Notes: generated by a model from the sequence alone, not told the origin. A stretch of 64,000 nt of DNA from Rhizobacter sp. AJA081-3 (GCF_017795745.1 NZ_CP059067.1:5270001-5334000), one strand, 5' to 3'. Numbered from the stretch's first letter, positions 24,056 to 33,513 are shown. A program made the numbers and translations.

Positions 24056-25516
24056 TCAGGTGGATGAGGCCAGGCGCAGGCTGATCGAGACGACCGTGCC
24101 CTTGCCCTCTTCGCTGGCGATGTGCAGCCGGCCGCCGTGCCGCTCGAGCACGCGACGGGCCAGCGCCAGGCCCACGCCCATGCCGTTGGCCTTGGTGGTG
24201 AAGAAGGGGCTGCCGGCCTGCGCGCGCTGCGTGCGGCTCATGCCATGCCCGTTGTCCTGCACGCGCAGCGTGAGAAGCCGCCGGCGCTCGTCGGGCGCGG
24301 CGCTGACCGTGATGCGGCCGCCGTCCTGCACCGCGTCCAGCGCGTTGGCCAGCACGCTGCGCAGCACCTGGCCAACAAACAGCGCATCGCCGCGGACAGC
24401 GGGCAGGTCGTCGGCCAGCTCGGCGCGCGCGCGCACATGCCGGCGCTCCAGCTCGCGGCCGAATTCCTGCAGGCAGCTCTGCACCAGCGGGGCCACCGAC
24501 AGCGGCTGCGACGCGCCCTCGTTCGAGCGGGTGTAGGACAGCAGCTCGCGCAGCCAGGCACCCAGGCGGTCGGCCTGCTCGACGATGTCCTGGGCCGCCT
24601 CCTGCGTGGCGCGGGCGTCGCCGGCACGCGGCGGGCCGCTGGCGCTGTCGACGATCAGCTCGGCCGAACTGCGCATGGCCGCCAGCGGGTTGCGGATGCC
24701 GTGCGCCACCACCGAACTCATCTCGCCGACGACCGCGAAGGTCTCGTTCTCGACCAGCTGGCGCTGCTGCGCCTGGATCAGGCCGTCGGCGCGCCGCACC
24801 AGACCGAACAGCGCCGCGAACAGCAGCAGGCCGAAACCGATCGCACCCAGCGCGATGAAGTGGCGCAGCTGCGCGAGCAGGTGCATCAGACCGCGAGGGT
24901 TCTTGTAGAACTCGATCGCACCGATCACCCGGCCGGTGCGCGACTCCGTCACCGGCACGTAGATCTCGACGAACAGGTCGTCGGGCTGAGTCAAGGCCTC
25001 GTACTCGCTCTTGCCGTTGACGCGCTCCTGCTGCGTCTTCTTCTCGACCACCACCGCCCCGCGAAGAGCGAAATCGAGCTCCTCGTTCGGGCCGAACTGG
25101 CGCCCGATCAGCGTCCGGTCGCTGGACCACAGCACGCGGCGCTGCAGGTCGTACAGGTTGGCGCGCAGCATGTCGGGCATGCGTGCGAGGTGCTGGAAGG
25201 CCTCCTCGACGTCGGCCGACGGCGCTTCCTTCGGATTGGCGACGTAGTCCTGCATTGCCGTCTCGACCAGCATCAGGCTGTGCACGAAGTCGCGGGTCAG
25301 CGTGCCTTCCTGCAAGAGCATGCGCTGGGTAACGAACCAGCTCAGCAGCCAGACGCTGGCCACCGCGATCACCGTGATCGCGGCCATCGAGACGACGCCG
25401 AACCAGCGTGTCAGGCCGAAGCCTCCTGCACTGCCGCCGTTGGGGGTGGAGTGGGTCACATGACCCCCAATCCCTGGGGCATTTGCCCCACCCTGATTGC
25501 CCGTGACGGCGCCCAT
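24056..25516 (-). CDS. Sensor histidine kinase partner of the NtrC-type regulator
   Basis: A 486-residue membrane kinase. TM1 is at about 40-62, followed by a periplasmic sensor of about 155 residues, TM2 at about 219-241, then a dimerisation domain with H272 in SSVVAHGIRNPLAAMRSSAE and an ATPase domain with N-box (SVLANALDAVQDGG), G1 (DNGHGMS) and G2 (GMGVGLALARRVLERHGG). The H-box resembles that of NtrB/ZraS-type kinases. There is no cytoplasmic PAS or GAF domain. The start is uncertain: ATG at 25516 or GTG at 25459, the latter just after the palindrome at 25475. It should phosphorylate the regulator encoded downstream. The signal is unknown. Confidence 0.9.
   Translation of the reverse strand: MGAVTGNQGGANAPGIGGHVTHSTPNGGSAGGFGLTRWFGVVSMAAITVIAVASVWLLSWFVTQRMLLQEGTLTRDFVHSLMLVETAMQDYVANPKEAPSADVEEAFQHLARMPDMLRANLYDLQRRVLWSSDRTLIGRQFGPNEELDFALRGAVVVEKKTQQERVNGKSEYEALTQPDDLFVEIYVPVTESRTGRVIGAIEFYKNPRGLMHLLAQLRHFIALGAIGFGLLLFAALFGLVRRADGLIQAQQRQLVENETFAVVGEMSSVVAHGIRNPLAAMRSSAELIVDSASGPPRAGDARATQEAAQDIVEQADRLGAWLRELLSYTRSNEGASQPLSVAPLVQSCLQEFGRELERRHVRARAELADDLPAVRGDALFVGQVLRSVLANALDAVQDGGRITVSAAPDERRRLLTLRVQDNGHGMSRTQRAQAGSPFFTTKANGMGVGLALARRVLERHGGRLHIASEEGKGTVVSISLRLASST
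25475..25490. promoter_or_regulatory. TGGGGC-ATTT-GCCCCA inverted repeat near the kinase start
   Basis: A perfect 6+4+6 palindrome, 16 bases in total, the same core length as the TGGGA-N6-TCCCA sites. It lies between the two possible starts of the kinase gene, so it is either leader DNA or early coding sequence. A related operator is possible but less certain because the arms differ (TGGGG/CCCCA). Confidence 0.35.
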
Positions 25517-25564
25517 CCGGGTTCGATCAACGGTAAATCAACAGCTTGCGCGTGCATGGCGGGT

Positions 25565-25580
25565 TGGCCTGGTTCTTGTT
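25565..25580 (+). promoter_or_regulatory. Weak sigma-54-like promoter of the polysaccharide operon
   Basis: TGGCCTG-GTTC-TTGTT matches the -24/-12 pattern TGGCACG-N4-TTGCW at 9 of 12 positions, but the conserved GC of the -12 element is GT. Transcription would start near 25591, inside the palindrome at 25586-25603. The adjacent NtrC-type regulator makes a sigma-54 promoter plausible. Confidence 0.3.
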
Positions 25581-25585
25581 AGTAC

Positions 25586-25603
25586 TTGGGACAATTTTCC
25601 CAA
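25586..25603. promoter_or_regulatory. TTGGGA-N6-TCCCAA inverted repeat (polysaccharide operon)
   Basis: A perfect 6+6+6 palindrome 29 bases before the first gene of the operon (GTG at 25633). Arms and spacing are identical to the site over the second DUF6502 promoter at 22567-22584. Confidence 0.6.
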
Positions 25604-25632
25604 ATCCAACCGAAACCTGCAAGAGGCCCCCC

Positions 25633-26913
25633 GTGAAGCGAATCCTCGTCTACTCGCACGACACCTTCGGCCTGGGCAACATCCGCCGCATGCTGGAGGT
25701 GGCGCGCCACTTGGTGCAGTCGTCCAGCGAGGTGTCGGTGCTGGTGATCACAGGCTCGCCGATGCTGCATGCGTTCCGCATCCCGGACCGAATCGACTAC
25801 GTCAAGCTGCCCTGCCTGTCGCGCAACGTCGACGGCCGCTACGGCGCGCGCACCCTGCCGATCTCGCTCGAACAGACGGTTCGGCTGCGCGCCAACCTGA
25901 TCCGATCGGCGATCGCCGACTTCGAACCCGACCTGATCCTGGTCGACAAGAAGCCCTTCGGCGTGGAAGACGAGCTGGCCGGCGCGCTGGAGGCGATGTC
26001 CGCGTCGGCGAAGCGTCCGAAGCTCGTGCTGCTGCTGCGCGACATCCTCGACAGCGCCGAGTCGACCACCCGGGTGTGGCGCAAGAACGGCTACTTCGAG
26101 GCGATCAGCGCCTACTACGATCAGGTGCTGGTGGTCGGCTGCCCCGAGGTCTACGACCTGCGCCGCGAGTACGACTTTCCGCCCTTCGCCGCCGCCAAGG
26201 TGCGCTTTTGCGGCTACATCGCCCGCGAAGCCGGTCGCCAGCCGCGCGACGTGGTCCGCCGCACGCTCGGCGTCGCCGCGAACGAGCCGCTGCTGCTGGT
26301 CACGCCCGGCGGCGGCGAGGACGGCCACGAGCTCGTCTCCAACGTGATGCGCGCGCTGAACGCCATGCCCGCGCCGCAGCGGCCGCGCACCCACATCGTC
26401 TGCGGCCCGGAGATGAGCGAGGCCCGGCGCGCCGCCGTGCACGAGGCGGCGCGGGCGCTCGCCAACGCCAGCGTGCAGGACTTCTGCGACGACATGATGT
26501 CGCTGATGTCGGCCGCCGACGTGGTGGTCGCCATGGGTGGCTACAACACCGTGTGCGAGCTGCTCACGCTGCGCAAGCGCGCGCTCATCGTGCCGCGCGT
26601 CAAGCCGGGCGTCGAGCAGAGCATCCGCGCCGAACGCATGGCAGCGCTGGGCTTCCTGCACATGCTGCATCCCGACCTGCTGAGCCCGACCACGATGCTG
26701 GCGGCGCTGCAGTCCGAGCTCGCCGCCTGGCGCGCTCACCAGCAGCCCGTGGCGCTGCGCCGCCTGGACGGCCTGGCGCATGTCAGCGCGGCGCTGTTCG
26801 AGGCGATGGGTCACCGCCCGGTGGCGCCCCGCCCTGCCGGCGAAGCCGAAACACAACGCCGGCCGCGCCGCAATCTCCATGCGCCGGACGGCGCCTTCGG
26901 AGTCCACGCATGA
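25633..26913 (+). CDS. GT28-like glycosyltransferase
   Basis: A 426-residue GT-B fold glycosyltransferase related to MurG-type (GT28) enzymes. The N-terminal half begins MKRILVYSHDTFGLGNIRRML, the nucleotide-sugar half has LLLVTPGGGEDG and the donor-binding stretch AMGGYNTVCELLTLRKRALIVPR. The GTG at 25633 follows AAGAGG (25621-25626); longer frames start inside the promoter. It is the first gene of a long plus-strand operon. It probably adds one sugar to a polysaccharide precursor at the cytoplasmic face of the membrane. It resembles the protein at 36537 in its signature region. Donor and acceptor cannot be read from sequence. Confidence 0.85.
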   Translation: MKRILVYSHDTFGLGNIRRMLEVARHLVQSSSEVSVLVITGSPMLHAFRIPDRIDYVKLPCLSRNVDGRYGARTLPISLEQTVRLRANLIRSAIADFEPDLILVDKKPFGVEDELAGALEAMSASAKRPKLVLLLRDILDSAESTTRVWRKNGYFEAISAYYDQVLVVGCPEVYDLRREYDFPPFAAAKVRFCGYIAREAGRQPRDVVRRTLGVAANEPLLLVTPGGGEDGHELVSNVMRALNAMPAPQRPRTHIVCGPEMSEARRAAVHEAARALANASVQDFCDDMMSLMSAADVVVAMGGYNTVCELLTLRKRALIVPRVKPGVEQSIRAERMAALGFLHMLHPDLLSPTTMLAALQSELAAWRAHQQPVALRRLDGLAHVSAALFEAMGHRPVAPRPAGEAETQRRPRRNLHAPDGAFGVHA

Positions 26914-27473
26914 AGATCACGCCCACGCGCACGGCGCAGTACGTGCCGCTGACCATCGGCCTGCACTGGCTGATGCTGTTCCTCTTCGTGGCCGTGTACG
27001 CCTGCATCGAGCTGCGCGTGCTGATCGCCAAGGGCACCGACATCCGCGATGGCCTCAAGGCCGCTCACTTCATGCTCGGGCTGCTGGTGCTCGCGATGGC
27101 CGGCCTGCGCATCGCCGTGCGGCTGCGCCACCGCGCGCCGCCGATCGAACCCATGCCGCCACGCTGGCAGAACCGCGCCGCGCGTGGGATGCACCTGCTG
27201 CTGTACGTCTGGATGCTGTGCATGCCGCTGGCCGGCTGGCTGCTGCTCAGTGCGGAGGGCAAGCCGATCCCATTCTTCGGGCTGGAGATGCCCGCACTGA
27301 TGGCCAAGGACAAGGCCACGGCCTCGGTGATCAAGGAATGGCACGAGTTCGCCGGCCGCGCGGGCTACGCGCTGATCGGGCTGCACGCCGTCGTGGCGCT
27401 GCTGCACCACTTCGTCAAACACGACAACACGCTGGCGCGCATGCTGCCACGCCGCGCAGGGAGCGCCGCATGA
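26910..27473 (+). CDS. Cytochrome b561 family protein
   Basis: A 187-residue inner-membrane protein with four predicted helices and the conserved histidines of bacterial cytochrome b561: H19 (GLHWLM), H53 (AAHFML), H95 (GMHLLLYVWML) and H145/H159 (WHEFAG...GLHAVV). Such proteins bind two b haems and move electrons between quinol and periplasmic acceptors. It overlaps the stop of the glycosyltransferase gene (ATGA at 26910-26913) and the next gene overlaps its own stop, so it is built into the polysaccharide operon. That location is unusual and suggests a redox step or superoxide handling linked to polysaccharide production. Confidence 0.9.
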   Translation: MKITPTRTAQYVPLTIGLHWLMLFLFVAVYACIELRVLIAKGTDIRDGLKAAHFMLGLLVLAMAGLRIAVRLRHRAPPIEPMPPRWQNRAARGMHLLLYVWMLCMPLAGWLLLSAEGKPIPFFGLEMPALMAKDKATASVIKEWHEFAGRAGYALIGLHAVVALLHHFVKHDNTLARMLPRRAGSAA

Positions 27474-28723
27474 GCGCCGACACGACTCCGGCCGTGCGTC
27501 CGATCGGCCTGCTGGTGAAGATGTTCCCCAAGCTGTCCGAGACCTTCGTGCTCGAGGAGGTCCTGGGCCTGGAGCGCCTGGGTGTGCCGCTGCGTCTGTA
27601 CACGCTGGCCGCGCCCTCCGACGACGTGGCGCACCCGGTGGTCGCACAGGTCAAGGCGCCGGTGGTGCAGGTGCCGGCCTCGCTGCGTGCCGATGCTGGA
27701 AAGCTGGCCTGGCGCCACCTGCGCCTGCTCGCCCAGGCCCCCTGGCGCTACGTCGCGGCGCTGCGTGCCGCCGCCGCCCGCGGCCGCCAGGGCCTGCGCG
27801 ACTTCGCGCGCGCCGGCTGGCTGGCCGGGCAGCTGCAGGACGACGGCGTCGCGCACCTGCACACGCACTTCATCTCGTCGCCGGCCGACGTGGCTGAGCT
27901 GGTGTCGGCGATGAGCGGCGTGCCGTTCTCGATCTCGGCCCATGCCAAGGACATCTACCTGTCGCGCTCGACCGACCTGCGCCGCAAGATGAACGCGGCG
28001 CGTTTCACCGTCACCTGCACCGAGTTCAACTGTCGGACGCTGCGCCGCGCCGCGCCGCAGGCCAGCGTGCACCGCATGTACCACGGCATCGACGCCGGCG
28101 TGTTCCATCCGTCGCGGCGCGCCGTGCCCTCGCTGGTGCCGTTGCTGCTCAGCGTCGGCCGGCTGCGCGAGAAGAAGGGCCTGGACACGCTGATCGAGGC
28201 CTGCCGCCTGCTTAACGGCCGCGGCGTGCCGTTCCGCTGCGAGATCGTCGGCTACGGAGAGGAGCAGCAGCGCCTGGCCGCGCTGATCGAGGCGCACCGC
28301 CTGGGCGACCAGGTGCAGCTCATCGGCAAGCTCACGCGCGAGCAGGTCATCGAGCGCTACGCGCGCGCCGCCGTGTACGTGCAGCCCAGCCGCGTGGCCG
28401 CCGACGGCGACCGCGACGGCATCCCCAACGTGCTGCTGGAGGCCATGGCGATGGGCGTGCCGGTGGTGGCCACCCGCATCTCCGGCATTCCCGAGGTCGT
28501 GCAGCACCACCACAACGGCCTGCTCGTCGCGGCGGAAGACCCGGCGGCGATGGCCGATGCCGTGCAACTGCTGATCGATGCGCCGGCACTCGGTGCGCAG
28601 CTCGGCCGCGAGGCGCGCCGCACGGTGACGACGAACTTCGACAACGACCACAACCTGCGTGTCGTGCTCGGCCTGCTCGAGGCCGGCCATGTGCACGACG
28701 AGGCGCCCTGTGCGCTCGCCTGA
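27470..28723 (+). CDS. GT4-like glycosyltransferase (first of two)
   Basis: A 417-residue GT-B glycosyltransferase of the GT4 type. It begins IGLLVKMFPKLSETFVLEEV, has the linker SAHAKDIYLSR, the UDP-sugar domain start LLSVGRLREKKGLDTLIEAC and the donor site DGIPNVLLEAMAMGVPVVATRISGIPE with the EX7E glutamates. The opening PKLSETF is typical of exopolysaccharide GT4 enzymes. It shares this layout with the next gene, and they are probably ancient duplicates. The ATG at 27470 overlaps the previous stop. Retaining transfer of a hexose or uronic acid is likely; the sugar is unknown. Confidence 0.9.
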   Translation: MSADTTPAVRPIGLLVKMFPKLSETFVLEEVLGLERLGVPLRLYTLAAPSDDVAHPVVAQVKAPVVQVPASLRADAGKLAWRHLRLLAQAPWRYVAALRAAAARGRQGLRDFARAGWLAGQLQDDGVAHLHTHFISSPADVAELVSAMSGVPFSISAHAKDIYLSRSTDLRRKMNAARFTVTCTEFNCRTLRRAAPQASVHRMYHGIDAGVFHPSRRAVPSLVPLLLSVGRLREKKGLDTLIEACRLLNGRGVPFRCEIVGYGEEQQRLAALIEAHRLGDQVQLIGKLTREQVIERYARAAVYVQPSRVAADGDRDGIPNVLLEAMAMGVPVVATRISGIPEVVQHHHNGLLVAAEDPAAMADAVQLLIDAPALGAQLGREARRTVTTNFDNDHNLRVVLGLLEAGHVHDEAPCALA

Positions 28724-28733
28724 GGAACCCGAC

Positions 28734-30086
28734 ATGACCGCCGACCGCATCGCCTACGTGATGAACGGCTTTCCGCGCCTGTCGGAGACCTTCATCACAC
28801 ACGAGATCCACCAGCTCGAACGCCTGGGCATGGCGCTGCGCCTGTACTCCGTCAAGCGCGAGAACGAGCCTCACGTGCACCCGGTGGTGGCGGCGATCCG
28901 CGCGCCGCTGACCTACCTGCCGCGCGCCAGCTCGCTCACCGGCTCGAACCTGATGGGCTGGCTGGCCGGCAACCTGCCCGCCTTCGGCCGCGCGCACCTG
29001 CGCGTGGCACTGCGCCACCCGCTGCGCTGGGCCGGCACACTGGGCACGGCACTGCAGCTCGCCTGGGCGCACCGCGGCCGCGACGCGCAGGGCCGGCTGC
29101 GCCTGCGCAAGGTGTTCATCAAGGAGTTCCTGCAGGCCGGCGAAATCGCCGCCGACGTGATGAAGCAGGGTGATGTCGGCCACCTGCACGGGCACTTTTG
29201 CCACGGGGTGGCCACCATCACCTGGCTGGCCGCGCGCATGAGCGCGCGCAGCTACAGCTTCACGGCGCATGCCAAGGACATCTACCAGGCAGAGCTCAAC
29301 CCTGGCGACCTGCTCGAGCGCAAGATGCACGGCGCACGCTTTGTCGCCACCTGCACCTGCGCCAACGAGCAGGTGCTGCGCGCACGCCACCCGCGGCCCG
29401 ACGAGGTGCACGCGATCTACCACGGCCTGGACACGGATTGGTTCAAGCCGGCGGCCGGCACCGAGCCGCAGCCGCGCCCGCTGATCCTGTCGGTGGGCCG
29501 ACTTGTCGAGAAGAAGGGCTTCGACCAGCTCGTCGAGGCCTGCGCGCGGTTGCGCGACGCCGGCCTCGACTTCGAGTGCCTGATCGTCGGCGAGAGCGGC
29601 AGCGCCAGCGTCGCCATCGCCGCGCTGATCGAGGCGCGCGGCCTCGCCGACCGCGTGCGCCTGCACGGCCCGGTGACGCAGGCCGAGTTGCGCGGCATCT
29701 ACGCGCGCGCCAGCCTGTTCGCGCTGCCCTGCCAGGTGATGGAAGACGGCGACCGCGACGGCTTCCCCAACGTGCTGGCCGAGTCGATGGCGATGGGCGT
29801 GCCGGTGGTCAGCACGGCGATCTCCGGCATTCCGGAGATGATCGACGACGGCGTGCACGGCCTGCTCGTCGAGCCGCGCGACCCGGCCGGACTGGCGCAG
29901 GCGCTGCGCCGCGTGATCACCGACCCCGCGCTGCAGCGCCGCCTGGCGCTGGCGGGGCGCGAACGCATCTGCGAGCGCTTCGATTCGCGCCGCACCACCG
30001 TCGCGCTGCGCGATCTGTTCGTCGCACAACTGCAGCGTGCGCAGCGTGAAGCCCCGGCGTTGCGAGCCCAGCGGGTGGCGCCGTGA
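28734..30086 (+). CDS. GT4-like glycosyltransferase (second of two)
   Basis: A 450-residue GT4-type glycosyltransferase parallel to the previous one: IAYVMNGFPRLSETFITHEIH at the start, FTAHAKDIYQAELNPGDL in the middle, LSVGRLVEKKGFDQLVEAC, and DGFPNVLAESMAMGVPVVSTAISGIPE with the EX7E motif. The ATG at 28734 lies ten bases after the previous stop, following TGAGGAA. It is coupled to the next gene through a GTGA overlap at 30083-30086. It is likely to add the next sugar of the repeat unit. Substrate unknown. Confidence 0.9.
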   Translation: MTADRIAYVMNGFPRLSETFITHEIHQLERLGMALRLYSVKRENEPHVHPVVAAIRAPLTYLPRASSLTGSNLMGWLAGNLPAFGRAHLRVALRHPLRWAGTLGTALQLAWAHRGRDAQGRLRLRKVFIKEFLQAGEIAADVMKQGDVGHLHGHFCHGVATITWLAARMSARSYSFTAHAKDIYQAELNPGDLLERKMHGARFVATCTCANEQVLRARHPRPDEVHAIYHGLDTDWFKPAAGTEPQPRPLILSVGRLVEKKGFDQLVEACARLRDAGLDFECLIVGESGSASVAIAALIEARGLADRVRLHGPVTQAELRGIYARASLFALPCQVMEDGDRDGFPNVLAESMAMGVPVVSTAISGIPEMIDDGVHGLLVEPRDPAGLAQALRRVITDPALQRRLALAGRERICERFDSRRTTVALRDLFVAQLQRAQREAPALRAQRVAP

Positions 30087-32143
30087 GCAGCGTGCTCGAC
30101 ATCGTGCAGGCGCCTGCGGCCGTGGCCGGCGATGCGCTCTTCCTCGCGCCCTGGCGCGCGCTGGACGATGCGGCGCTGCTTGCCCACTACCGCAGCGAGC
30201 GCGGCGTGTGCTTCGAGCCCGTGGTCGACCCCGAGGAAGTGCGCCCCGAGCGCATCGCCGCGCTGATGCAGGGCCGCTTCGAGTTCAACGGCGAGACGCA
30301 CACGCTGGCCGAGCCGATCGAGTGGCTCGTCAATCCGAGTGCCGACGTCGAGTGGCACATCCTGCTGCACAAGTTCTACTACGCGCCGGGCCTGGCGATG
30401 GCCTGGCAGCGCAGCGGCGACAGGGCGCACGTGCAGCGCTGGGCCGGGCTGATCGACGGCTGGATGCGCAGCGTGCCGCCGGGCTTCATCGCCGCCGACG
30501 TCACGGGCCGGCGCGTGCAGAACTGGATCTACAGCCTGCACGGCTTCGTGATGCACGACCGCGGTGGGGCCGCGCAGGTCGACGCCGCGTTCTTCCGCCG
30601 CCTGCTGCGCTCGCTGCACGAGCAGGTCGAGTTTCTCTGCGACCACCTCACGCCCAAGCGCAACCACCGCACGCTGGAGCTGCTGGCGATCTTCCTCGCC
30701 GGCGTGGTGTTCCCGGAGTTCGAGCGCGCCGCGCACTGGCGCGAGTTCGCCCTGCGCGAGACGCTGGTCAACCTGCACGCCGACCTGCTGCCCGACGGCG
30801 TGCACTGCGAGCTGTCGACCGACTACCACCACCTGGCGCTGCGCAACTGGTTGCAGGTGCGCCAGCTCGCTGCGCAGAACGGCGTGGCCGTGCCGGGCGG
30901 CATGGATGCGGCGCTGCAGCGTGCGCTGGAGTTCGGCATGCACGTGCACCAGCCGCACGGGGGCATGCCCAGCTTCTCGGACGGCGACGCGCGGGGCTTC
31001 GGCCCGCTGCTGCTGCAGGGCGCGCGGCTGTACGGCCGCGAGGGCCTGTTCTTCGTCGCCACCCAGGGCGCGCAGGGCCTCATGCCGGCGCGGCGCAACG
31101 CCCACTTCGGCGCCAGCGGCTATCACGTGCTGCGCAGCGGATGGACACGCGAGGCGCAGCACCTGGTGTTTGACTGCGGCCCGCTGGGCGAGGGCAACCA
31201 CGGCCACTTCGACGCGCTGTCCTTCGAGCTGGCGGCCCACGGGCGAGCGCTCGTCGTCGACCCTGGCCGCTACACCTACAGCGAGGCCGGCGAGACCAAC
31301 TGGCGGGTGCACTTCCGCAGCACGGCGGCGCACAACACGGTGTGCGTCGACGGCCGTTCGCAGACGCGCTACGAGCCCAAGGCGATCAAGGAGGCCTCGC
31401 GCCACGCGCCCGGCTCGGTGCGCCACAAGATCGCCGGCCCGGCGCCCGACTGCACGCTGATCGAGTGCATCGACGGCGCGCAGCTCGACCTGCTGCACGG
31501 CCGCTGCGCCAGCCACGCCTACGACGCGGTGCACGAGCGCTGCATCGTCTTCGTCGACCGCCGCTACTGGATCGTCGCCGACACGCTGCGCGCACCCGGC
31601 GTCCACGACTACGCGCTCAAGTTCCAGCTCGGCGCCGCGGCGCAGGGGCACACGCGGCTCGCCGACGACGGGCTGCTGGCGAGCCCGGGCCTGCTGGTCG
31701 CGCAGGCGGTGCGCGCCGATCAGCGCCGAGAGCTCGCGGACTCGTGGGTCTCGGCGCTCTATGGCCACAAGCAGGCCGCTCCCGCGCTGGTCACGCAGGC
31801 GCAGGGCGCCGCGGCCGACTTCGACACGGTGCTGCTGCCGTTCCAGGGCGAAGCGCCGACGCTGAAGCTCGACGAGCGCCCGGTTCTGGGCGACGAGGGC
31901 CAGGTGGCGAGCGCGCTGCACATCGTGCTGTCGATCGACGGCGACGAATGGCACGACGGCTGGTTCCACGCCCGTGGCGTGGAGGCGAACTCATGGGCCC
32001 TCGGCGGGCTGAGTTTCCAGGGCCGCTGGCTGCACTGGCGCTGCTCGGCCGACGGCCGCATCGTGCGCGCCGTCTCGCACGCCGGCGCCACGCTGCGCGG
32101 CCCTGCGGGCTCGGTCCGGCTGCTCATCGAGGAGTCCGCGTGA
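30083..32143 (+). CDS. Heparinase II/III-like (alginate-lyase fold) protein
   Basis: A 686-residue protein with the two-part heparinase II/III layout: an alpha-barrel first half (HILLHKFYYAPGLAMAW, FLCDHLTPKRNHRTLELLA, TDYHHLALRNW) and a beta-sandwich second half with the family signature GNHGHFDALSFELAAHGRALVVDPG. Members cleave uronic-acid-containing polysaccharides by beta-elimination. No signal peptide is visible, so it may act in the cytoplasm or be exported another way. Starts at GTG 30083, overlapping the previous stop, and itself overlaps the next gene (GTGA). In a biosynthetic operon it may edit or release chains that contain uronic acid, consistent with the UDP-glucose dehydrogenase gene downstream. 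Confidence 0.88.
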   Translation: MSSVLDIVQAPAAVAGDALFLAPWRALDDAALLAHYRSERGVCFEPVVDPEEVRPERIAALMQGRFEFNGETHTLAEPIEWLVNPSADVEWHILLHKFYYAPGLAMAWQRSGDRAHVQRWAGLIDGWMRSVPPGFIAADVTGRRVQNWIYSLHGFVMHDRGGAAQVDAAFFRRLLRSLHEQVEFLCDHLTPKRNHRTLELLAIFLAGVVFPEFERAAHWREFALRETLVNLHADLLPDGVHCELSTDYHHLALRNWLQVRQLAAQNGVAVPGGMDAALQRALEFGMHVHQPHGGMPSFSDGDARGFGPLLLQGARLYGREGLFFVATQGAQGLMPARRNAHFGASGYHVLRSGWTREAQHLVFDCGPLGEGNHGHFDALSFELAAHGRALVVDPGRYTYSEAGETNWRVHFRSTAAHNTVCVDGRSQTRYEPKAIKEASRHAPGSVRHKIAGPAPDCTLIECIDGAQLDLLHGRCASHAYDAVHERCIVFVDRRYWIVADTLRAPGVHDYALKFQLGAAAQGHTRLADDGLLASPGLLVAQAVRADQRRELADSWVSALYGHKQAAPALVTQAQGAAADFDTVLLPFQGEAPTLKLDERPVLGDEGQVASALHIVLSIDGDEWHDGWFHARGVEANSWALGGLSFQGRWLHWRCSADGRIVRAVSHAGATLRGPAGSVRLLIEESA

Positions 32144-33513
32144 GCTCCGACGGCGGCCTGCCCGACGACCCGGCGCTGCCGCAACTGCGCAGCGCGCTGG
32201 ACGGGTCCGTGATGGCGGCGCACTTCGCCGACGTGCTGCGCGGACACGGGGCCATCGTCGAGGCCTGCACCGTCGAGCGAGTCAAGTACCGGCCGCGACG
32301 CAACTGCACGCTGTCGTACCGGCTGCAGCTGCGTGACGAGGCCAGTGGCCGCCGCCACGAGCAGCGCGTCGCCGCGCGGCTGTGCAGCGCCGACGAGATC
32401 GGCCCGCGCCACGCACGCGCCGACGCCGCGGCCGATTGGGTGCCCTCGCCAGCCGGCCCGGCGATGAGCCGCCTTCCCAGGCTGGACATGCTCACCTGGT
32501 GGTGGCCGAACGACCCCAAGCTGATGGCGCCGGCCGTGCTGGCCGAAGCGCGCAGCCTGCGCGAGCAGTGGCTGCCGCCGGTGCTGTCGGTGCTCGCCAC
32601 CGACGCGGCGGTGCTGACAGGCCACGAGCTCGAGGTGGTGCAGTACGTGCCCGAGCACCGCCTCACCGCACGCGTCGACCTGCACTGGCAGCTGGGCGGG
32701 CGGACGCAGTCGCAGGCCGTCTATGCCAAGTCCAGCCGCGAGCCGGACGGCGCCAGCGCCCATGCCATCCTGCGCACGCTGCAGTCGTCGGCGGCGTGGC
32801 AGGCCGGCCGGCTGAACACGCCACGCGCGCTGCTCTGGCAGCCGCAGGCGCAGCTGCACTGGCAGCAGGGCGTGGGCGGCCGGGCGCTGCTCGACCTGCC
32901 GCCCGCACAAGCCGCGGCGCTCGCGCCGTCGCTCGGCGCGCAGCTCGCCGCGCTGCATGGCATCCCGGTGGCACTGACCCGCTCGATCACCCCCGATGCG
33001 ATGCGCACCCGGCTGGCCGAGGTGCAGGCCCTGCTCGCCGACGCGCTGCCGCAGGCGCAGGCCGACCTGGCGCGCGCCGTGCGCCGCCTGGCGCGGGGCA
33101 TGCACTGGGTGCAGGGCCAGCCGCTGGCCACGCTGCACGGCGACCTGCATCCGCGCAACGTGCTGGCCGATGGCCGCCATCTGTCGCTGATCGACCTCGA
33201 TGGCCTGCGCCGCGGCCCGGCGCTGCTCGAACTGGGCAGCTGGTGGGCCGACGGCATCTACCGCGCCGTGCTCGAAGGCGACGCACCGCTGCGTGATGCG
33301 CCCGCCTGGCAGGGGCTGCTGGCCGGTTATGCGCAGGGCGGCGGTACGCCGCCGGCCTCGTCCGCGCTGGCCTGGTCGGCGGCGTGGAACCTGCTCACGC
33401 AGCGTGCCTGGCGTTGCGTGGTGAACCTCAAGCCCGGGCGCTTCGCGATCGCGCCGCGCCTGGTCGCGCTGGCCGCCGAGCTGGCCGACGCTGCGTTGCC
33501 GGAGGCCGCATGA
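32140..33513 (+). CDS. APH-fold kinase-like protein (first of two)
   Basis: A 457-residue protein with the aminoglycoside-phosphotransferase/choline-kinase fold in its second half: catalytic loop LHGDLHPRNVL, then a magnesium site LIDLDGLRRGP. The first 200 residues contain two lobes resembling the ATP-binding part. It starts at GTG 32140 (overlap with previous stop) and is followed by a second kinase-like gene, also overlapping (ATGA at 33510). In this setting the substrate is more likely a sugar or a lipid-linked intermediate than a drug. The two proteins may act together. Not a resistance gene on present evidence. Confidence 0.8.
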   Translation: MSSDGGLPDDPALPQLRSALDGSVMAAHFADVLRGHGAIVEACTVERVKYRPRRNCTLSYRLQLRDEASGRRHEQRVAARLCSADEIGPRHARADAAADWVPSPAGPAMSRLPRLDMLTWWWPNDPKLMAPAVLAEARSLREQWLPPVLSVLATDAAVLTGHELEVVQYVPEHRLTARVDLHWQLGGRTQSQAVYAKSSREPDGASAHAILRTLQSSAAWQAGRLNTPRALLWQPQAQLHWQQGVGGRALLDLPPAQAAALAPSLGAQLAALHGIPVALTRSITPDAMRTRLAEVQALLADALPQAQADLARAVRRLARGMHWVQGQPLATLHGDLHPRNVLADGRHLSLIDLDGLRRGPALLELGSWWADGIYRAVLEGDAPLRDAPAWQGLLAGYAQGGGTPPASSALAWSAAWNLLTQRAWRCVVNLKPGRFAIAPRLVALAAELADAALPEAA

